NCBI GenBank assembly: GCA_035582835.1
Contig: JAYKAV010000944.1
Location: 279,073 to 343,072, forward strand
Length of the DNA stretch: 64,000 nt
Direction of reading: 5' to 3'
DNA from: Phoebastria nigripes
Lineage: Eukaryota > Chordata > Aves > Procellariiformes > Diomedeidae
A program made the translations under genes and the position numbers. The notes under the pieces were generated by a model. It saw only the letters and a list, made by a program, of their open reading frames with translations. It made no database searches and had not been told where the DNA came from. Positions 28,263 through 39,556 of this stretch are shown here, one piece after another. Numbering within the stretch: the first letter of the stretch is position 1; the number at the start of each line of letters is the position of its first letter.

Positions 28263-31200
28263 CTATAAAGAAATGAGAAAGTGTCAAGTGCTGTTCCTAA
28301 AGCACTAGGATTATATACACCATTACTTCCTCCAGACACCAAATTCATTCATGCAGTCTGACACCACCCGTCAGCTAGAGAATAGAAACAGGACTATTGC
28401 CAAATTCCACTTCTAGAGATATTCTGATGGGATGGATCCTGTCCAGCTTTAAAGCATGCACTCTTTTCAAAACAAGAAAGAGCACTTAGGTTTTACTGAA
28501 GGACAATCAGCATATACAAGGCAGTATGAAATTTCTTCTGGGGAAAGAACCATTAGGCATGGTACCACTTTGACAGCTCTTCTTACTGCTCTCTCAAGGC
28601 CTCACATGCTCACAGGGAAAGCTGCCCCTACCATCTGCAGCACATTTTCCCCAGCCACTGTTGTGATACTGCAGCATGCCATGCCAGCTGTCAGTCCTGC
28701 NGCACCTGCTCGGAGAAATTCAAGTCCCATCAAAAATAATTTAGGTGCGAGTGTGTAGAAAAGGGCTTATCCTTCCCCACAGGCTCCCAGTCAGCTGGAA
28801 AGCCCAACTTTTCCAAATGACGCTAAGCAATGGGATATATACTATGAGTAATAAGAATATTTGGAATGTATGAGAATTCTCAGCCGTAGAGGCGGGGAAA
28901 ACAAAGTAAAAGCTTCAGATAACACTGACAACCGTCCAAAGTATCCACCCAACGACAAACGGAGTTAGATATAAAAAAAGCACGCAGCCACTTGCAATCA
29001 AAGTCACTGTCTACAGACATAGGAGCCTGGACATAAACAAGTCCAGTCCTATGTTTTTACAGTCTGATGCTGAACCTGGAAAGTGCACCCAAGTGTCGAT
29101 ACCTATAAACATGACACACTAATCACACCCAGCAGGCACTCTGCAATGCCCTCACACGCTGTGATGACGGGGGGCTACACTGAATAACCTCCATATGGGG
29201 TTCAACACCTCAGCTGAATCACCAAAATATGGTCCTGTCTAATCATGTTAATTATAATCCTCATCCTCCTTCATCTCTGCTCTTTCCTTCTTTGTCACCT
29301 GTACTTGCTCTTTCACCTTACAGCACCTTATAAACTCAGACTGAAAATCTCTCAGGCAAAGACCGCAGATCTTAATTACTGCACAGCACCTTGCAGGCTT
29401 CTTGCTACTGTTAAATAACATAATAAGAGGAAGTTTCTTTCACTGACATTTTTTGAAAGAAATGTTATAGCCTTTTGCTATTTGAAACGCAACAAGGAAA
29501 GCCAAAGCTCAAGATTACTGGTCATAGCAGGCAGTCACATGAAACTGAAATCCTTCTGAACAAAACTACTCCTCTGTTATTAAACTGTGCTTTTGTAGAA
29601 GGAAGAGACAGACAAGTTTCAGAAGCTACTGTTTATTTTAATTTCTCTCCACACCCTGAAAGCCAATTTACCTATCATTNATATGCAATACATGCTTGCT
29701 TAGATGAAATTATATTCTTCATACATCCCATATCTGACAGGCCACTTTATCTTGGTCTGGCTGGTTGGAGATTAACATTCTGTATTGCAGCCACCTGCAT
29801 TTCCTCAACTACTGAAGAAGGTTTTTATATGCTACCTCCCTTATGCAAAGCATAAGGTATGTGCACTCTGTATGTAAGCAGTATGGTCTCTATCACGTTT
29901 GTAATCCATCTCTTGAGAGAGAATGCTGATGGCAGGTTTTGCATCCATGACTGCCCAGTGAACTCAAGGTCTTGCTAGTAATCATTAAATCTCTGTTTGT
30001 GAAATACCTTTAAGAAAGCACACAGACAGGATCCAAGAGTTCCTTAAAGTCACATGTCCTCACAGGAAAAGAAGAAAGATTCAAAGCCAATTTGTCATGT
30101 ACAACACACCTTGTCTGATGATGGTCATCACAAAGGTAATGTTAAAATCCCTCACCTAGGCATCCTGCTGACAGGGGAGAGCATGGTTTCGGAAGACGTG
30201 GTGAGCCAACCTAACAGCTATTGCCAAACAGGGAGGTCTCAGTCCTTCCTTCTGGCTACCTGTGCCTGTTGCTCACCTTCCACCACTAATGTGCTCACCA
30301 GACTCCTCTGTAAGTCACTTTAAGTTACTTCAACGGCAGAAAACTACCCAACATGAAAAATGGATGTATTCAGACACTACAGAAAGTTACAACAGCCCAG
30401 TGAAAGGTCTGAAGAGCATCAAAGGCCATGCAAACAAGTGGGTAGACCTGTAAGGGACAGGGGGAGAAAGGAGGCAGAAGAGCGAGACCTTCTCCCAGCA
30501 GAGATGAACTGCTACATCAGCTCATGGTGTCCCATGAAATAAACCCCTAAGAAACAGTTATATTCAGCCTCTAAGCTGGGTTATGTATCCAGACAGCCTT
30601 AAGGCTACTTATCCCAGTTACCTTGGCAAAAGACTCACATGGCAACTCTCGTTTTAGCTGAAGAAATAGTTTAAATTCTTCTGTGTTTTAATAGCACATC
30701 ATACACTTTCTACAAATTCTGGCTCCATTACAAAGCATGTTCTTTGACTGATTTCTGATTTCTTCAATGCTTCCAGTCGGTTGAGAGATGAATCTTATAT
30801 TAGCCACTACTGAAAATCATATCATCATAATTTCCACCTCATTAAGTTTTTAATATTACTAAAGCAGGTCAGCCTCATAGACAAATTATCTTCCTGCTCT
30901 TTCGGATATGATCACACATGGACTCCACCCTTACTTTTACTAGTTTCAGTGTCTCCTAGGTAAGCAGTGTACTTGCTGCCCCTGAACAACAAGCAAAATT
31001 AGGATGCATCAAGATAAGATGATAAGCATGCACATCCAGAAACACCCATTTGTTCATCTTGTAGTAAGGACTCAATTGTCGAGGCTTGGTACTATTATTT
31101 CTTTCAACTACACAGTATTTTTTTTTCAGGCAGCAGGAAATTTAGGAGAAGTTAAAAGATGACAGAAGTGGCTCACTGGCAAACTTTGGAGGTTTATCAC

Positions 31201-33331
31201 AAATCTTGTAGCTCAACAAGATTTAAGAACTCACCTATTATTATTGCTAACCTGCTTCTACCTTCAGTCATTACCAAGCAAACACAATCAACTATACTCA
31301 TTTGCTTCATCAAATCAAGAAACTAATCGGCTAATTGCTTTTTGAAAAATTAAAACTCAAACTCTCAACATCTCAAGAAACATTTATTGCAGGGAATGAA
31401 AGCCTCTTTCATAGCTTCAGAGTACGACAGTTGTGACGTCCATAATAAAAGGGTAACACATATCTTAGTCACTTTTCCACATTTACATTTCATAGCTGTA
31501 GAAGTGTTAAGCAAAGGTGGGCTGAGTGCAAGAATAATTGTTAAGTCATGAGCGTCCAAGCTACTCACACAGACGCTCTTGGATGACTTTATTTTATGTG
31601 TGAAACTAGATGGTGGGGCTTGAAGGAGGCCATTCTCTTTCCCATTTCCCTTGATTTTTCAATTCCTCACAAAAGTTTTCTAAGACAATAAAAACTGGGA
31701 TTCAAGCAATGCAGATCTTAGCTGAAACCACACTCGTGTAAATCCTAAATGACTATGCCTTTGATAAGCCTTATGGGTGTTGTAAAAAGAATTCACACCA
31801 CCCATATACACTTTGGGCTTTTTCACTAGCCTAAGAAATCTGGTGTGTTTCAAACAGGGTGGAAAAGTCAGTAAGCAAGAGAGCAAGAAAAACCAGGAGC
31901 AGCATACCACCACATGCAACGGTGGATTCAGCAGGCACTGGTATATTCCCAACAACAGGTAGGAGTTTACATTCCCTCTGTAATAGCAGTCACGCCTCTG
32001 GTAATCATAAACTCAACATAGCAGATTTTCCANAACAGTGTTAAGAAACACTACCAAAGGTGCAACTTTAAAATGTACTAAACAGGTTTGGGGCAGAGAT
32101 GAAGAGTGTATGTGAATCCTGGAGGAAGAAGAGTATTTTGGAAAATGTTGGATGTTTTCACCTCTGGGAAACCTCCACCTTCATTTACAGATCAGTTAGG
32201 GATCTGTCTTCATAGATTAGCTGCAACTAATGACAACAGTGGTCGGATAACGATGTACCTAACTCACTCACTCTAACAGGGGTACAGAATCAAACCCAGC
32301 TGCATCAGGTGGCATAATGAAAACATCTGAACTGCCATGTGGTGATACTGGAGTTTTTTCAGCCACTACTCTAAAAAGCCATCCCACCTTTAAGGTTGGT
32401 ATTTCAGAACCAAACAAAATAATCCTAATAGATAGCTTTTACAGGGCGGTTTGAAATAATCTTAAAATGAAAGGTGATACAGTAAATAAGCTTGTCTGCA
32501 GTTTATTAAACTAGTGGTTGGGACCATGGCATCGTAACGGCTTTTAGTACAACAGCCATGGTAGCTGAAAAGTCTGTTACAACTTACTGGACCTTCCCTA
32601 TTTTCCTCTTTATATACTCTTTTTTTTTTCACATTGTATAAGATGAATTAAGGGAAAGCATTTCCCAATTCATCAAGAGCCTTTATTTCTATATAAATTT
32701 TTCCATTCAGATTTCAATTTAAGAAATTAGTTTCTGATGGTTGACAGGTTTTCAGCCCTTTCAAATACCATTTGATCCTAAACCCCACTGAAACAAAGAT
32801 GTGAACCTGGCGTTATAACACAGGTTGAATAAAATTTGTGACAGATTCCTCCTGGTCCCACTACCAGGTTTAGGGCATCTGCACCTGCACTGACACTTAA
32901 GGACCCCTTGGAGACGGGACATTAAGCTCGGTAGTGTCACTGGGAACCAGCATGGCTGCTCCTGCAGAGTTTCAGAAAAGCTAACTGAAGTATAAAAAAT
33001 AAAATGTGAAAGGTTTTAAGTGCATGTACTAAGCTCATAAGCCAAAACTGGCCCGAAATACAAAAGCTCAAAATAATCTCCTGTAAAGACAGACAATAGA
33101 AATTTTATATTTTAAATTGCCAGTAGATTTTCAGATTAACATTCCCTGGAAGGTTAGAACTGGAATGTTGTGGCCTGAGCCTTCAATTGCATTGAGTAAG
33201 AAATTATAGTTGCTTTCTTGTACCTTTCTTGGTCTAAAAAACCAAATGGCAATAACACTGAGAAATGTTTAGATAGTAACTTAAAAATATTTAAAAGTTT
33301 ATTTATCACACAGATTAAACGAATGCCACCT

Positions 33332-33380
33332 AAAAAAAAAAAAAAAGAGGCGGCTGTTCGGTTTTTTTTGTTTTTGTTTT
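33332..33380 (+). repeat. Facing poly(A)/poly(T) foldback
   Basis: A run of about 15 A's is followed by 'gaggcggctgttcgg' and then T8, G and further T-rich sequence. The A and T runs can pair around a roughly 15-base G+C-rich loop. Confidence 0.8.
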
Positions 33381-36300
33381 AAAAGAAATCTGAGAGCAAG
33401 TTCAAACACAACAGGTCCTCAAGTCTCCCTGCCAATGTTTGTTGCCTTAAGAGTGACTTTTCTCTTTGCCCTTTGCTATGTAGAAGCCAACACAAATAAA
33501 GGAAAAACTAACTGACTATACGAGAGTGTGAAAATAACTTACATCTAAATGACAATGCTAAGAGCTTAAATGGAAAAAAAATAGTGTAATAGCACTTCTA
33601 GGGCATTAATTATAAGACATAGTAACTGATAGATTCTGGACAAAAACACAGTAATTTGACTTGNCTCTTAAATCTACCAATAAGAAGCCTACACAGGCAT
33701 CTTTCAAGCTTCTCTGCTATATATATGAACTGCGCAAATATTTTCAGTCTGAAATTTTCAGTCTGCAGCATTTAAAGGTCATTAAATANGTATGAGTGCA
33801 TCTGGAAGAGCACACAATACTATCTAATCTTGATGATGAGGTGTAAGTCAACTCAAACTCATGAGCACACTGAACGCAAGCAAGCTCTCCTCACATGTTA
33901 ACACTACCTTGTCCAAATGGTAAAAAATGTATTCTATCTTCTGCTGTTTCATTTTCTGCAAGAAAAGAGCTTGCCAAATGGTTTTAGTAAAGGCACTCCG
34001 TGTATCTGGACATTAACCTTACTCGCAGTTCTGCCGCTGCATGTACTGCTCAGCTTACAGAGACTAAGTAAATAAATCAGCCTGGTGACTTTCTGATGCA
34101 GCAAAGAGGTCTGAGGAAGTTCAATGCACAACTCGGTGCTGCTGCTTTGTTTTGGGCTTCAGAGTTAACAGGAATGAAATGCAATAGTGTTTGCTATGCC
34201 ACCAACTACCCAAAAGCCAAGGCAGAACTATTCACAGTGGGTGTATCTGATCTTCTGTTGACTTCAGGAGGAGCAAGCAAACCTGAAACCAGAGCAGCAA
34301 GGTAATCTCATACTGCACTTAGGCTAGCTCTAAAGATGTAATTAGCACTAGAATTGTTTGCCTTTGTGGCATCCACATTGGACTGACTGGTAGTCTCGCT
34401 GGTTCTTTGGCAGTGGGAAGTAAGCTTGTAACACCTTAGGAGTTCTTAAAATACAATTGCATCACTGAGAAACGCAAGATGAAACACTAACTCTACATGC
34501 TTTACGCATCTGTCACCGTATCTCTAGGTTAATCCTGTTCACACCACAAACACTATTTTAAAGGTTATCAACAATCACCAGGAAATATTAAAAACTCTAG
34601 GCACTTGTTTATGACAAAGATAATGGTGAAGAAAAGGCTTGTGTTTCGCATATTGCCATCAGGATACAACAGGTGCCATTACATTTACTCTAATACCATA
34701 ATTAATCATATAAGACTGCTTGCACAAACTCCAATTTATAGATAAATTGTTTATGTTGTAATCTCCAGCAGGAAAAAAAAACCAAACAAACAAAAACACA
34801 AGAACAACCCCTGCCTCCTCCCCCAAAACCAAAAACATTTCAAGTGACTGGAAATGCAACCTCCTCCAACGAGTAGGAGGACATAAAATTAGCACCTAAC
34901 ACCGTGGTCAGAAGCTTGCACAGATACAGAAGCAAATTCCTTCCTTACAAGCACTGGAGACAGAATCTTTACCATCAAAGCACGAAAGGATCCCTGTTTG
35001 AACATAGAAACAAGTCTGAATGAATATACACACAAACATAATAGATATCTGAATGTATATTTACAGGCAATCCAGATATTTAAACTGGAAGCCATAGGTC
35101 TTACACCACAATCCTACAAACAGTTTAATCTGGCAGCGTTGCCAGAATACAGGCTGTGGTCCCATACAATTTAAACCTAAGCTGGCACACCCACACCACC
35201 ACTCCCCACCTGAGCTGTGTAATGCCACCACTCCCCCTGCCCAGCCTTGTGCCAGCACCGGTACTTCTATTGCTCCTCAATAAATTCATTCAAAGCGCTA
35301 AACACATAATTTTTTGCAGTTAAGTTTCCTGCCTTTCTTGTTCAAACAGAAAAGCATTAACCCAAGTGAGATGTAGCGACACAACAGCAGTAGTTTTGAC
35401 TGGCTTAAGGTGGCATCAGCCATACCCTTGAGCATAGGTCATATTCTTTTAGTACTGATAAAAGATGTTATATTTTAATTAACACTACACTGAATTGATT
35501 CAAAGGCACAGGGAAACACAAGGACTTAAACGTACTTATGGGATGCCTGTACACCAACATCACCTGAAAACAAAATATTCAGTAAGACAAATCTTAATTT
35601 AAAAGCCTCCAGCTGTCTTTTGCTTTGCTTCATGGTATGGCTTGAGCTTTGCACAGCATTTACCTGAAATATAATGAATATCTGCTAAGTGAAGTCAAAC
35701 ACTGACAATATTCATAAAAGGAAATCCACTGCAACTCTAAAATACAAAAGCAAAAGAACTTACTGATTGTTACCAAAAACCTATCTGAAAAAAGCAGTGC
35801 ACTAGGAAATACTTCAGTGAATGACAAAACCAAGAAAACAGAAGACTAGACTAAAGAGTCTTATCTAACAGAACAGTACTGAATTATTTAATTCATAATA
35901 GCATGCTAATCGAAATCTCAGTTTGCAAAGCAGAAAGCATGCAAAAAAAAGAAGTCACAATTGCTACCTAGCAGAGCCTATAACTTTGGACGTGACGCTG
36001 CAAGTGTGTTGACAGAGTAGTAGTTTTACAAAAGCATGGCTTCCATACAAAGTTCGTAGGATTGGGGTCTAATTTGAAGCAAGATGCAAAAAAGTAACCT
36101 AGATGCAAAAGGACAAGAAACCCAAGTACAATTACGAATGCTTCCCCTCACTGCTAAAAATTAGTACTATAAACTTAGTTTATAGATTACCACTTTGCAT
36201 GAGAATGAAGCAGGACCCTCAATACTGATCACCTTAAAATGCAAGTACTACGAATAACCAACTATTTGACATAGAAATCCCTTCAACGTGCATGCAAGGA

Positions 36301-37455
36301 ACCTATTATACTTTTATGAGCTGTATAAATTAGTAATAGTTAAACATACCACTTTTATTAACCTAATAAACCTTTGCCTTAAGAAATTCATAATTCAAAC
36401 ACTGAAGACAACCACCACCACCACAAGTAAACACTGAGAATATTTCAAAGCTTAAATTTCAACAGTTGTAACCATCTGACAGGTTTGCAATTTTAAGCCC
36501 TTTGGTGCAGAGGGAAGGAAAGAACATTACTCGTGATCCTGAAGAAAACAAATACTTGCTTCAGGTCCAAAGCCCCAGAACTTCGTACAAATACTACTTA
36601 GAACAAAGTGCGTATTAGAGAGCTTCCAAGAAAGCCGCCTCTTGCCTCAAAGCCTATTAAAAAAGCAAAGCCACAGAAGTCTTACAACTGGATGACTCTT
36701 CAGAAAATCAGTTACACAAATTCTTAGATTTAACATTAAATAGGTAAGAAAAATACTAGGCTTCATATCACTGTTTGTTTCTATAAATTCTAGGAGCATC
36801 AGAAATACTACATGGAGGTATCAGTTGTTTAGAACTGACCAAAACATCTGGACTGTGACAAATAATCTGCTCAAAAAAATCAATTCCAGGACATTTTGTT
36901 TCAGGGAGAAAAAGACATTGATCTTTTAGGCTAGACTTACATGGATTTAGGTATCACTCACAAAATAAGAGGATGCTTTAATAGCTGCAAAGCGGTTCTT
37001 ACAGAGAGGAGGTACTCCCCGACTGCCAAGCTACGTGCCAGGAGTGCGGGGTTCAGGTCCCTCTTCTCTCTGATGAACAGCAAGGACTGATACTCAAACG
37101 TCCCTCCCTCCTGGATAAGCCTCCAGGCTACAGCCATCCTCTCTAGTCCATAATATTTTTACGTTTATTCAGAATAAAATAGCTCTGATAACAAGATACA
37201 CTCTCCCATTCTCCCAGATTCGTGCAGCTCAGCGTTAGGATATTCCCCAGGAAGGCAGAAGCTTCAAGTACATGTTCTGCTCTAACTCTACAATATTCCA
37301 TCATTTTTTCCCCTTTACTTCCACCACTTCTTCCCCACATGTATTTTCTGCAGAACTCAGTCCCTAGCGGGAAACAGCCTGAAGACCACTACATGTGCAC
37401 AAACTCAGAGCTGAACGTACGTAGAATATATGCCAGGAGGGAGAGGTGCATTATT

Positions 37456-37585
37456 CATCCTTGGAGATTCGAAACTTGACTTGAACGAGGCCCTGCGCAA
37501 CCTTAGCTAATTTGACCTGCTCTGAGCAGCAGGTTGGACTAGAGAGCTCCAGAGGTCCCTTCCAACCTGAACTATTGTATAATAC
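37456..37585 (+). mobile_element. CR1 LINE 3' end
   Basis: The stretch begins CATCCTTGGAGATTCGAAAC, continues with GAGCAGCAGGTTGGACTAGA and ends CCAGAGGTCCCTTCCAACCT. These are the standard 3' terminal blocks of avian chicken-repeat-1 elements, in plus orientation. Only the last ~130 bp remain, as usual for 5'-truncated CR1 copies. It lies in KIF13B intron 1, antisense to the gene. Confidence 0.9.
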
Positions 37586-38659
37586 CAGGGGTAAAGAGCA
37601 CTAGAGAGTCAGAAGATGTCTGGGTCACAACCAAGGAAATGTCCTATGACAGGAAAGGGACACGAGCAAGAGGAAAGCCCATGTCTAACACTGAAACAAG
37701 GCACCACCTTTCAGCTCCTTTCCATCCCAGCTCCCACCAACTCCTCCACACTACCACTCAATCTCCTCCCAGCAATTCTCCACAAGGATGGGTCCCTCCT
37801 CAATTTTGAGAACTGCTACCTGAAATGTAACAAAATGCAGATTTTGGTCAAAACATCCTCGATTGCCCTAACCCACCCAACTGTAAGGACATCAACTCTA
37901 TCTCCTCCGTTTTGGATGTGAACTCAGTTTGACATTCCCTTGCTTTTATTTTAAAAGGTATGGAAATACTGTATTCAATACTTTTTTTTTTTCTTATTTA
38001 TTGAAACGAATTAAAAGAGTTGTTTTGTTTCAGATCACATGGAAGATAAAGGGCTTCCCACCCCCCCCTTTTTGCTTCAGCTATTAAACTGACTTCATTT
38101 GATTCCCTTTCCCCAAAAGGAATTACTGGCATACTTCTGTGAGAATGTGGGGGAAAAAAGCCACCCTACACGTTTCTTGGATTTTTGCCTTCTTCACCTT
38201 CCCATTCCTTGGCAGCTGTTGCCTTTTCATACTTGCTTCCTCATAATCTAGAGCAAGTTTTTCTAATTAAGACAAGTAATAAACATTTAAACAGATGCCC
38301 AGACCACGGTCTGATTAACATAACCCTTAGGCAAGTTTCGCCGAGGGGAAAAAAACAAACCCCAACGCAACAAAAAAAAAAAAAATCTTCTCTTGTCAAT
38401 TCACACTTCCTCTTCCATGTTTTCTTGTTTGTTTTTGTTTCTTTTGTCCTTATAGTGCCTCTGTCACCCGGTTAACTCCGTCCCACTCAATCACCGAGGG
38501 GCTGCAGAGCTAAGGGCTGAATTAGCACAGGAAAAAATACAGAAAGAGAGGCATTTTTCCCCAAAACCCCAGAAAGCAGGAAGAAGGAAGAGCTCTCCCA
38601 GCAGGGAACAGGGCACAGCCCGGCTGTAAAGCAGGTGCAAGAGGTGTGGAGAGGGGTGT

Positions 38660-38697
38660 ACCCCGGGGGGAGGAGGCGGGGGGGGAGGGGGGGGAAG
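38660..38697 (+). repeat. G-run block (possible G-quadruplex)
   Basis: Consecutive runs of four to eight G's separated by one to three bases, on the plus strand. It lies just inside intron 1, so the KIF13B pre-mRNA would carry the C-rich complement. Confidence 0.75.
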
Positions 38698-38789
38698 CCA
38701 TAAAACAGGGCGAGTTTGGGAAAAAGGTGTCAGGAGAGGGGAGTTGAAGACAGCTGCTTCGTGAGAGCAGCTCGGCTTCGCCCACAAAC

Positions 38790-38935
38790 CTACCTGTACC
38801 TACACACGCGTCCATAATAAATAAATAATAAATATACACATACACACANCCCTACCGACACATACACTTATAAACACGCCCCCGCGCCGAGACACACACC
38901 TATACACCGACACGCAGGCACACCTGCCCCTATAG
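38790..38935. repeat. CA/TA-rich low-complexity stretch
   Basis: Irregular runs of 'acaca', 'taaataaataataaata', 'acacatacacaca' and 'gacacacacc' with one N. It borders the CpG island within intron 1, about 140 bases from the exon 1 donor. Confidence 0.7.
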
Positions 38936-39070
38936 ACACCTATGGGGACAGGCACCCCCCGGCCTCCCGCCCCGCTCTGCCCCTCAGGCCCGCTCCCCTC
39001 ACACACACCCCCGGCGAGCGCCGGGGAGCGGAGGGGGGGCGGAGGGTGTGGGTGTCGCTGAGGGTCTCAC

Positions 39071-39125
39071 CTCGCCGGTTCATGGGGCGGACCCGCACCG
39101 CCACCTTCACTTTGGAGTCCCCCAT
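39071..39125 (-). CDS. KIF13B: KIF13B coding exon 1 (motor-domain N terminus)
   Basis: The minus strand encodes MGDSKVKVAVRVRPMNRR plus the first G of the next codon (18 codons + 1 base). It is followed directly by the splice donor GTGAGACC (39063-39070 on the plus strand as its complement). The sequence is the beta-1 strand of a kinesin-3 motor domain; the VKVAVRVRP block is typical of the family. KIF13B proteins start MGDSK, whereas KIF13A starts MSDTK. The ATG has G at -3 and G at +4, a strong Kozak context. The exon sits inside a CpG island about 160-290 bp downstream of three ZNF143-type elements. KIF13B is a plus-end-directed microtubule motor that carries DLG1/SAP97 and PIP3-bearing vesicles (family knowledge). 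The ATP-binding P-loop, FHA, MAGUK-binding stalk and CAP-Gly regions are encoded beyond the left edge of the window. Confidence 0.96.
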
Positions 39126-39284
39126 CGCGCCGCTCCAACGTCCCCGGCTCCCTCGTCCCTCCTCGGCTTCCGTCTGCGGAGGGACACCCGGCGGCGCGGG
39201 GAGGAGCGAGGAGCGGGGCGGGGGGGGGGGGTGAGACCGGCGGCGGTGGGAGGGAGGCACCGTGCGTGACCAACGTCCGGCCGG

Positions 39285-39303
39285 ACTACAGCTCCCAGCG
39301 TGC
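39285..39303 (+). promoter_or_regulatory. ZNF143/THAP11-type (SBS2) element A
   Basis: Reads ACTACAGCTCCCAGCGTGC. The known SBS2 consensus is ACTACAATTCCCAGCATGC, so 16 of 19 positions agree. It is the outermost promoter-proximal copy, 160 bp upstream of the KIF13B ATG. Confidence 0.8.
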
Positions 39304-39346
39304 AGCGCGGCGGTTCGCCGGGAGCGGGGGGGCAGCGTGGCGCGCT

Positions 39347-39365
39347 GCACGCTGGGAGCTGTAGT
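39347..39365 (-). promoter_or_regulatory. ZNF143/THAP11-type (SBS2) element B
   Basis: On the minus strand this reads ACTACAGCTCCCAGCGTGC, identical to element A but inverted. It forms the second arm of the 27-bp inverted repeat. Confidence 0.8.
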
Positions 39366-39398
39366 CCTGCCCGCGCCCCCGCCTGGAGCGGAAGCAGT

Positions 39399-39417
39399 GC
39401 ATGCTGGGATATGTAGT
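39399..39417 (-). promoter_or_regulatory. ZNF143/THAP11-type (SBS2) element C
   Basis: On the minus strand this reads ACTACATATCCCAGCATGC, matching the SBS2 consensus at 17 of 19 positions, and it has the same orientation as element B. A GCGGAAG ETS-like core lies immediately to its left (39388-39394). Three such sites within 135 bp is a strong promoter signature. Confidence 0.82.
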
Positions 39418-39457
39418 CCTCGAGAATAGAGGCGTTTCGTGAGGGGCTGCGCCCCAA

Positions 39458-39556
39458 ATGGCGTTTGTGGGGTGCGTTGTGCAACAGGACGCTGACAGGG
39501 CGGGCCTCAGGGTCACCTCAGGTCCTTCCACTCATCCCCTGGGCGGCTGCGGGTGA
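39458..39556 (+). other. Short plus-strand open frame just outside the promoter (doubtful)
   Basis: A 32-codon ATG-to-TGA frame starts MAFVGCVVQQDADRAG and lies 40 bp beyond element C, facing away from KIF13B. I recognise no family and no signal peptide. It would fit the first part of a divergent promoter transcript, but chance is just as likely. Confidence 0.12.

Larger units (their letters stand above)
28263..39070 (-). other. KIF13B: KIF13B intron 1
   Basis: This is a complete intron of about 10.8 kb between coding exons 1 and 2. It is bounded by a GTGAGA donor next to exon 1 and a TTTATAG acceptor next to exon 2, and it is a phase 1 intron (it splits the Glu codon after the first base). 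It contains one clear CR1 LINE 3' end at 37456-37585, a facing poly-A/poly-T foldback near 33.33-33.38 kb, a G-run block at 38660-38697 and a CA/TA-rich stretch at 38790-38935. I recognised no alternative first exon or embedded gene. Confidence 0.92.
39283..39367. repeat. Perfect 27-bp inverted repeat in the promoter
   Basis: The plus-strand arm 39283-39309 and the arm 39341-39367 are exact reverse complements over 27 bases, separated by a 31-base G/C-rich spacer. The match ends sharply on both sides. Each arm is a ZNF143/THAP11-type element (ACTACAGCTCCCAGCGTGC) with matching flanks, so the palindrome is two head-to-head copies of one binding site. It could also form a cruciform or hairpin. 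Confidence 0.95.
38990..39480. promoter_or_regulatory. KIF13B: CpG-island promoter of KIF13B
   Basis: CpG density rises sharply here compared with the A+T-rich DNA on both sides; the line 39241-39300, for example, holds about eight CpGs in 60 bases. The block covers exon 1, the presumed 5' UTR (minus strand, upstream of 39125) and the ZNF143-type elements at 39285-39417. I see no TATA box at a sensible distance upstream of the ATG, which fits a dispersed CpG-island promoter for a widely expressed motor gene. The exact transcription start cannot be read from sequence. Confidence 0.85.

Noticed and set aside
38491..38787. Minus-strand frame with a run of ten prolines
   Set aside because: The prolines come from the C-rich complement of the 38660-38697 G-run block inside intron 1.
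38940..39350. 136-codon minus-strand frame that contains KIF13B exon 1
   Set aside because: Its upstream part starts at a GTG inside the palindrome arm, not an ATG, and its downstream part reads through the GTGAGA donor into intron 1. Only 39071-39125 is coding.
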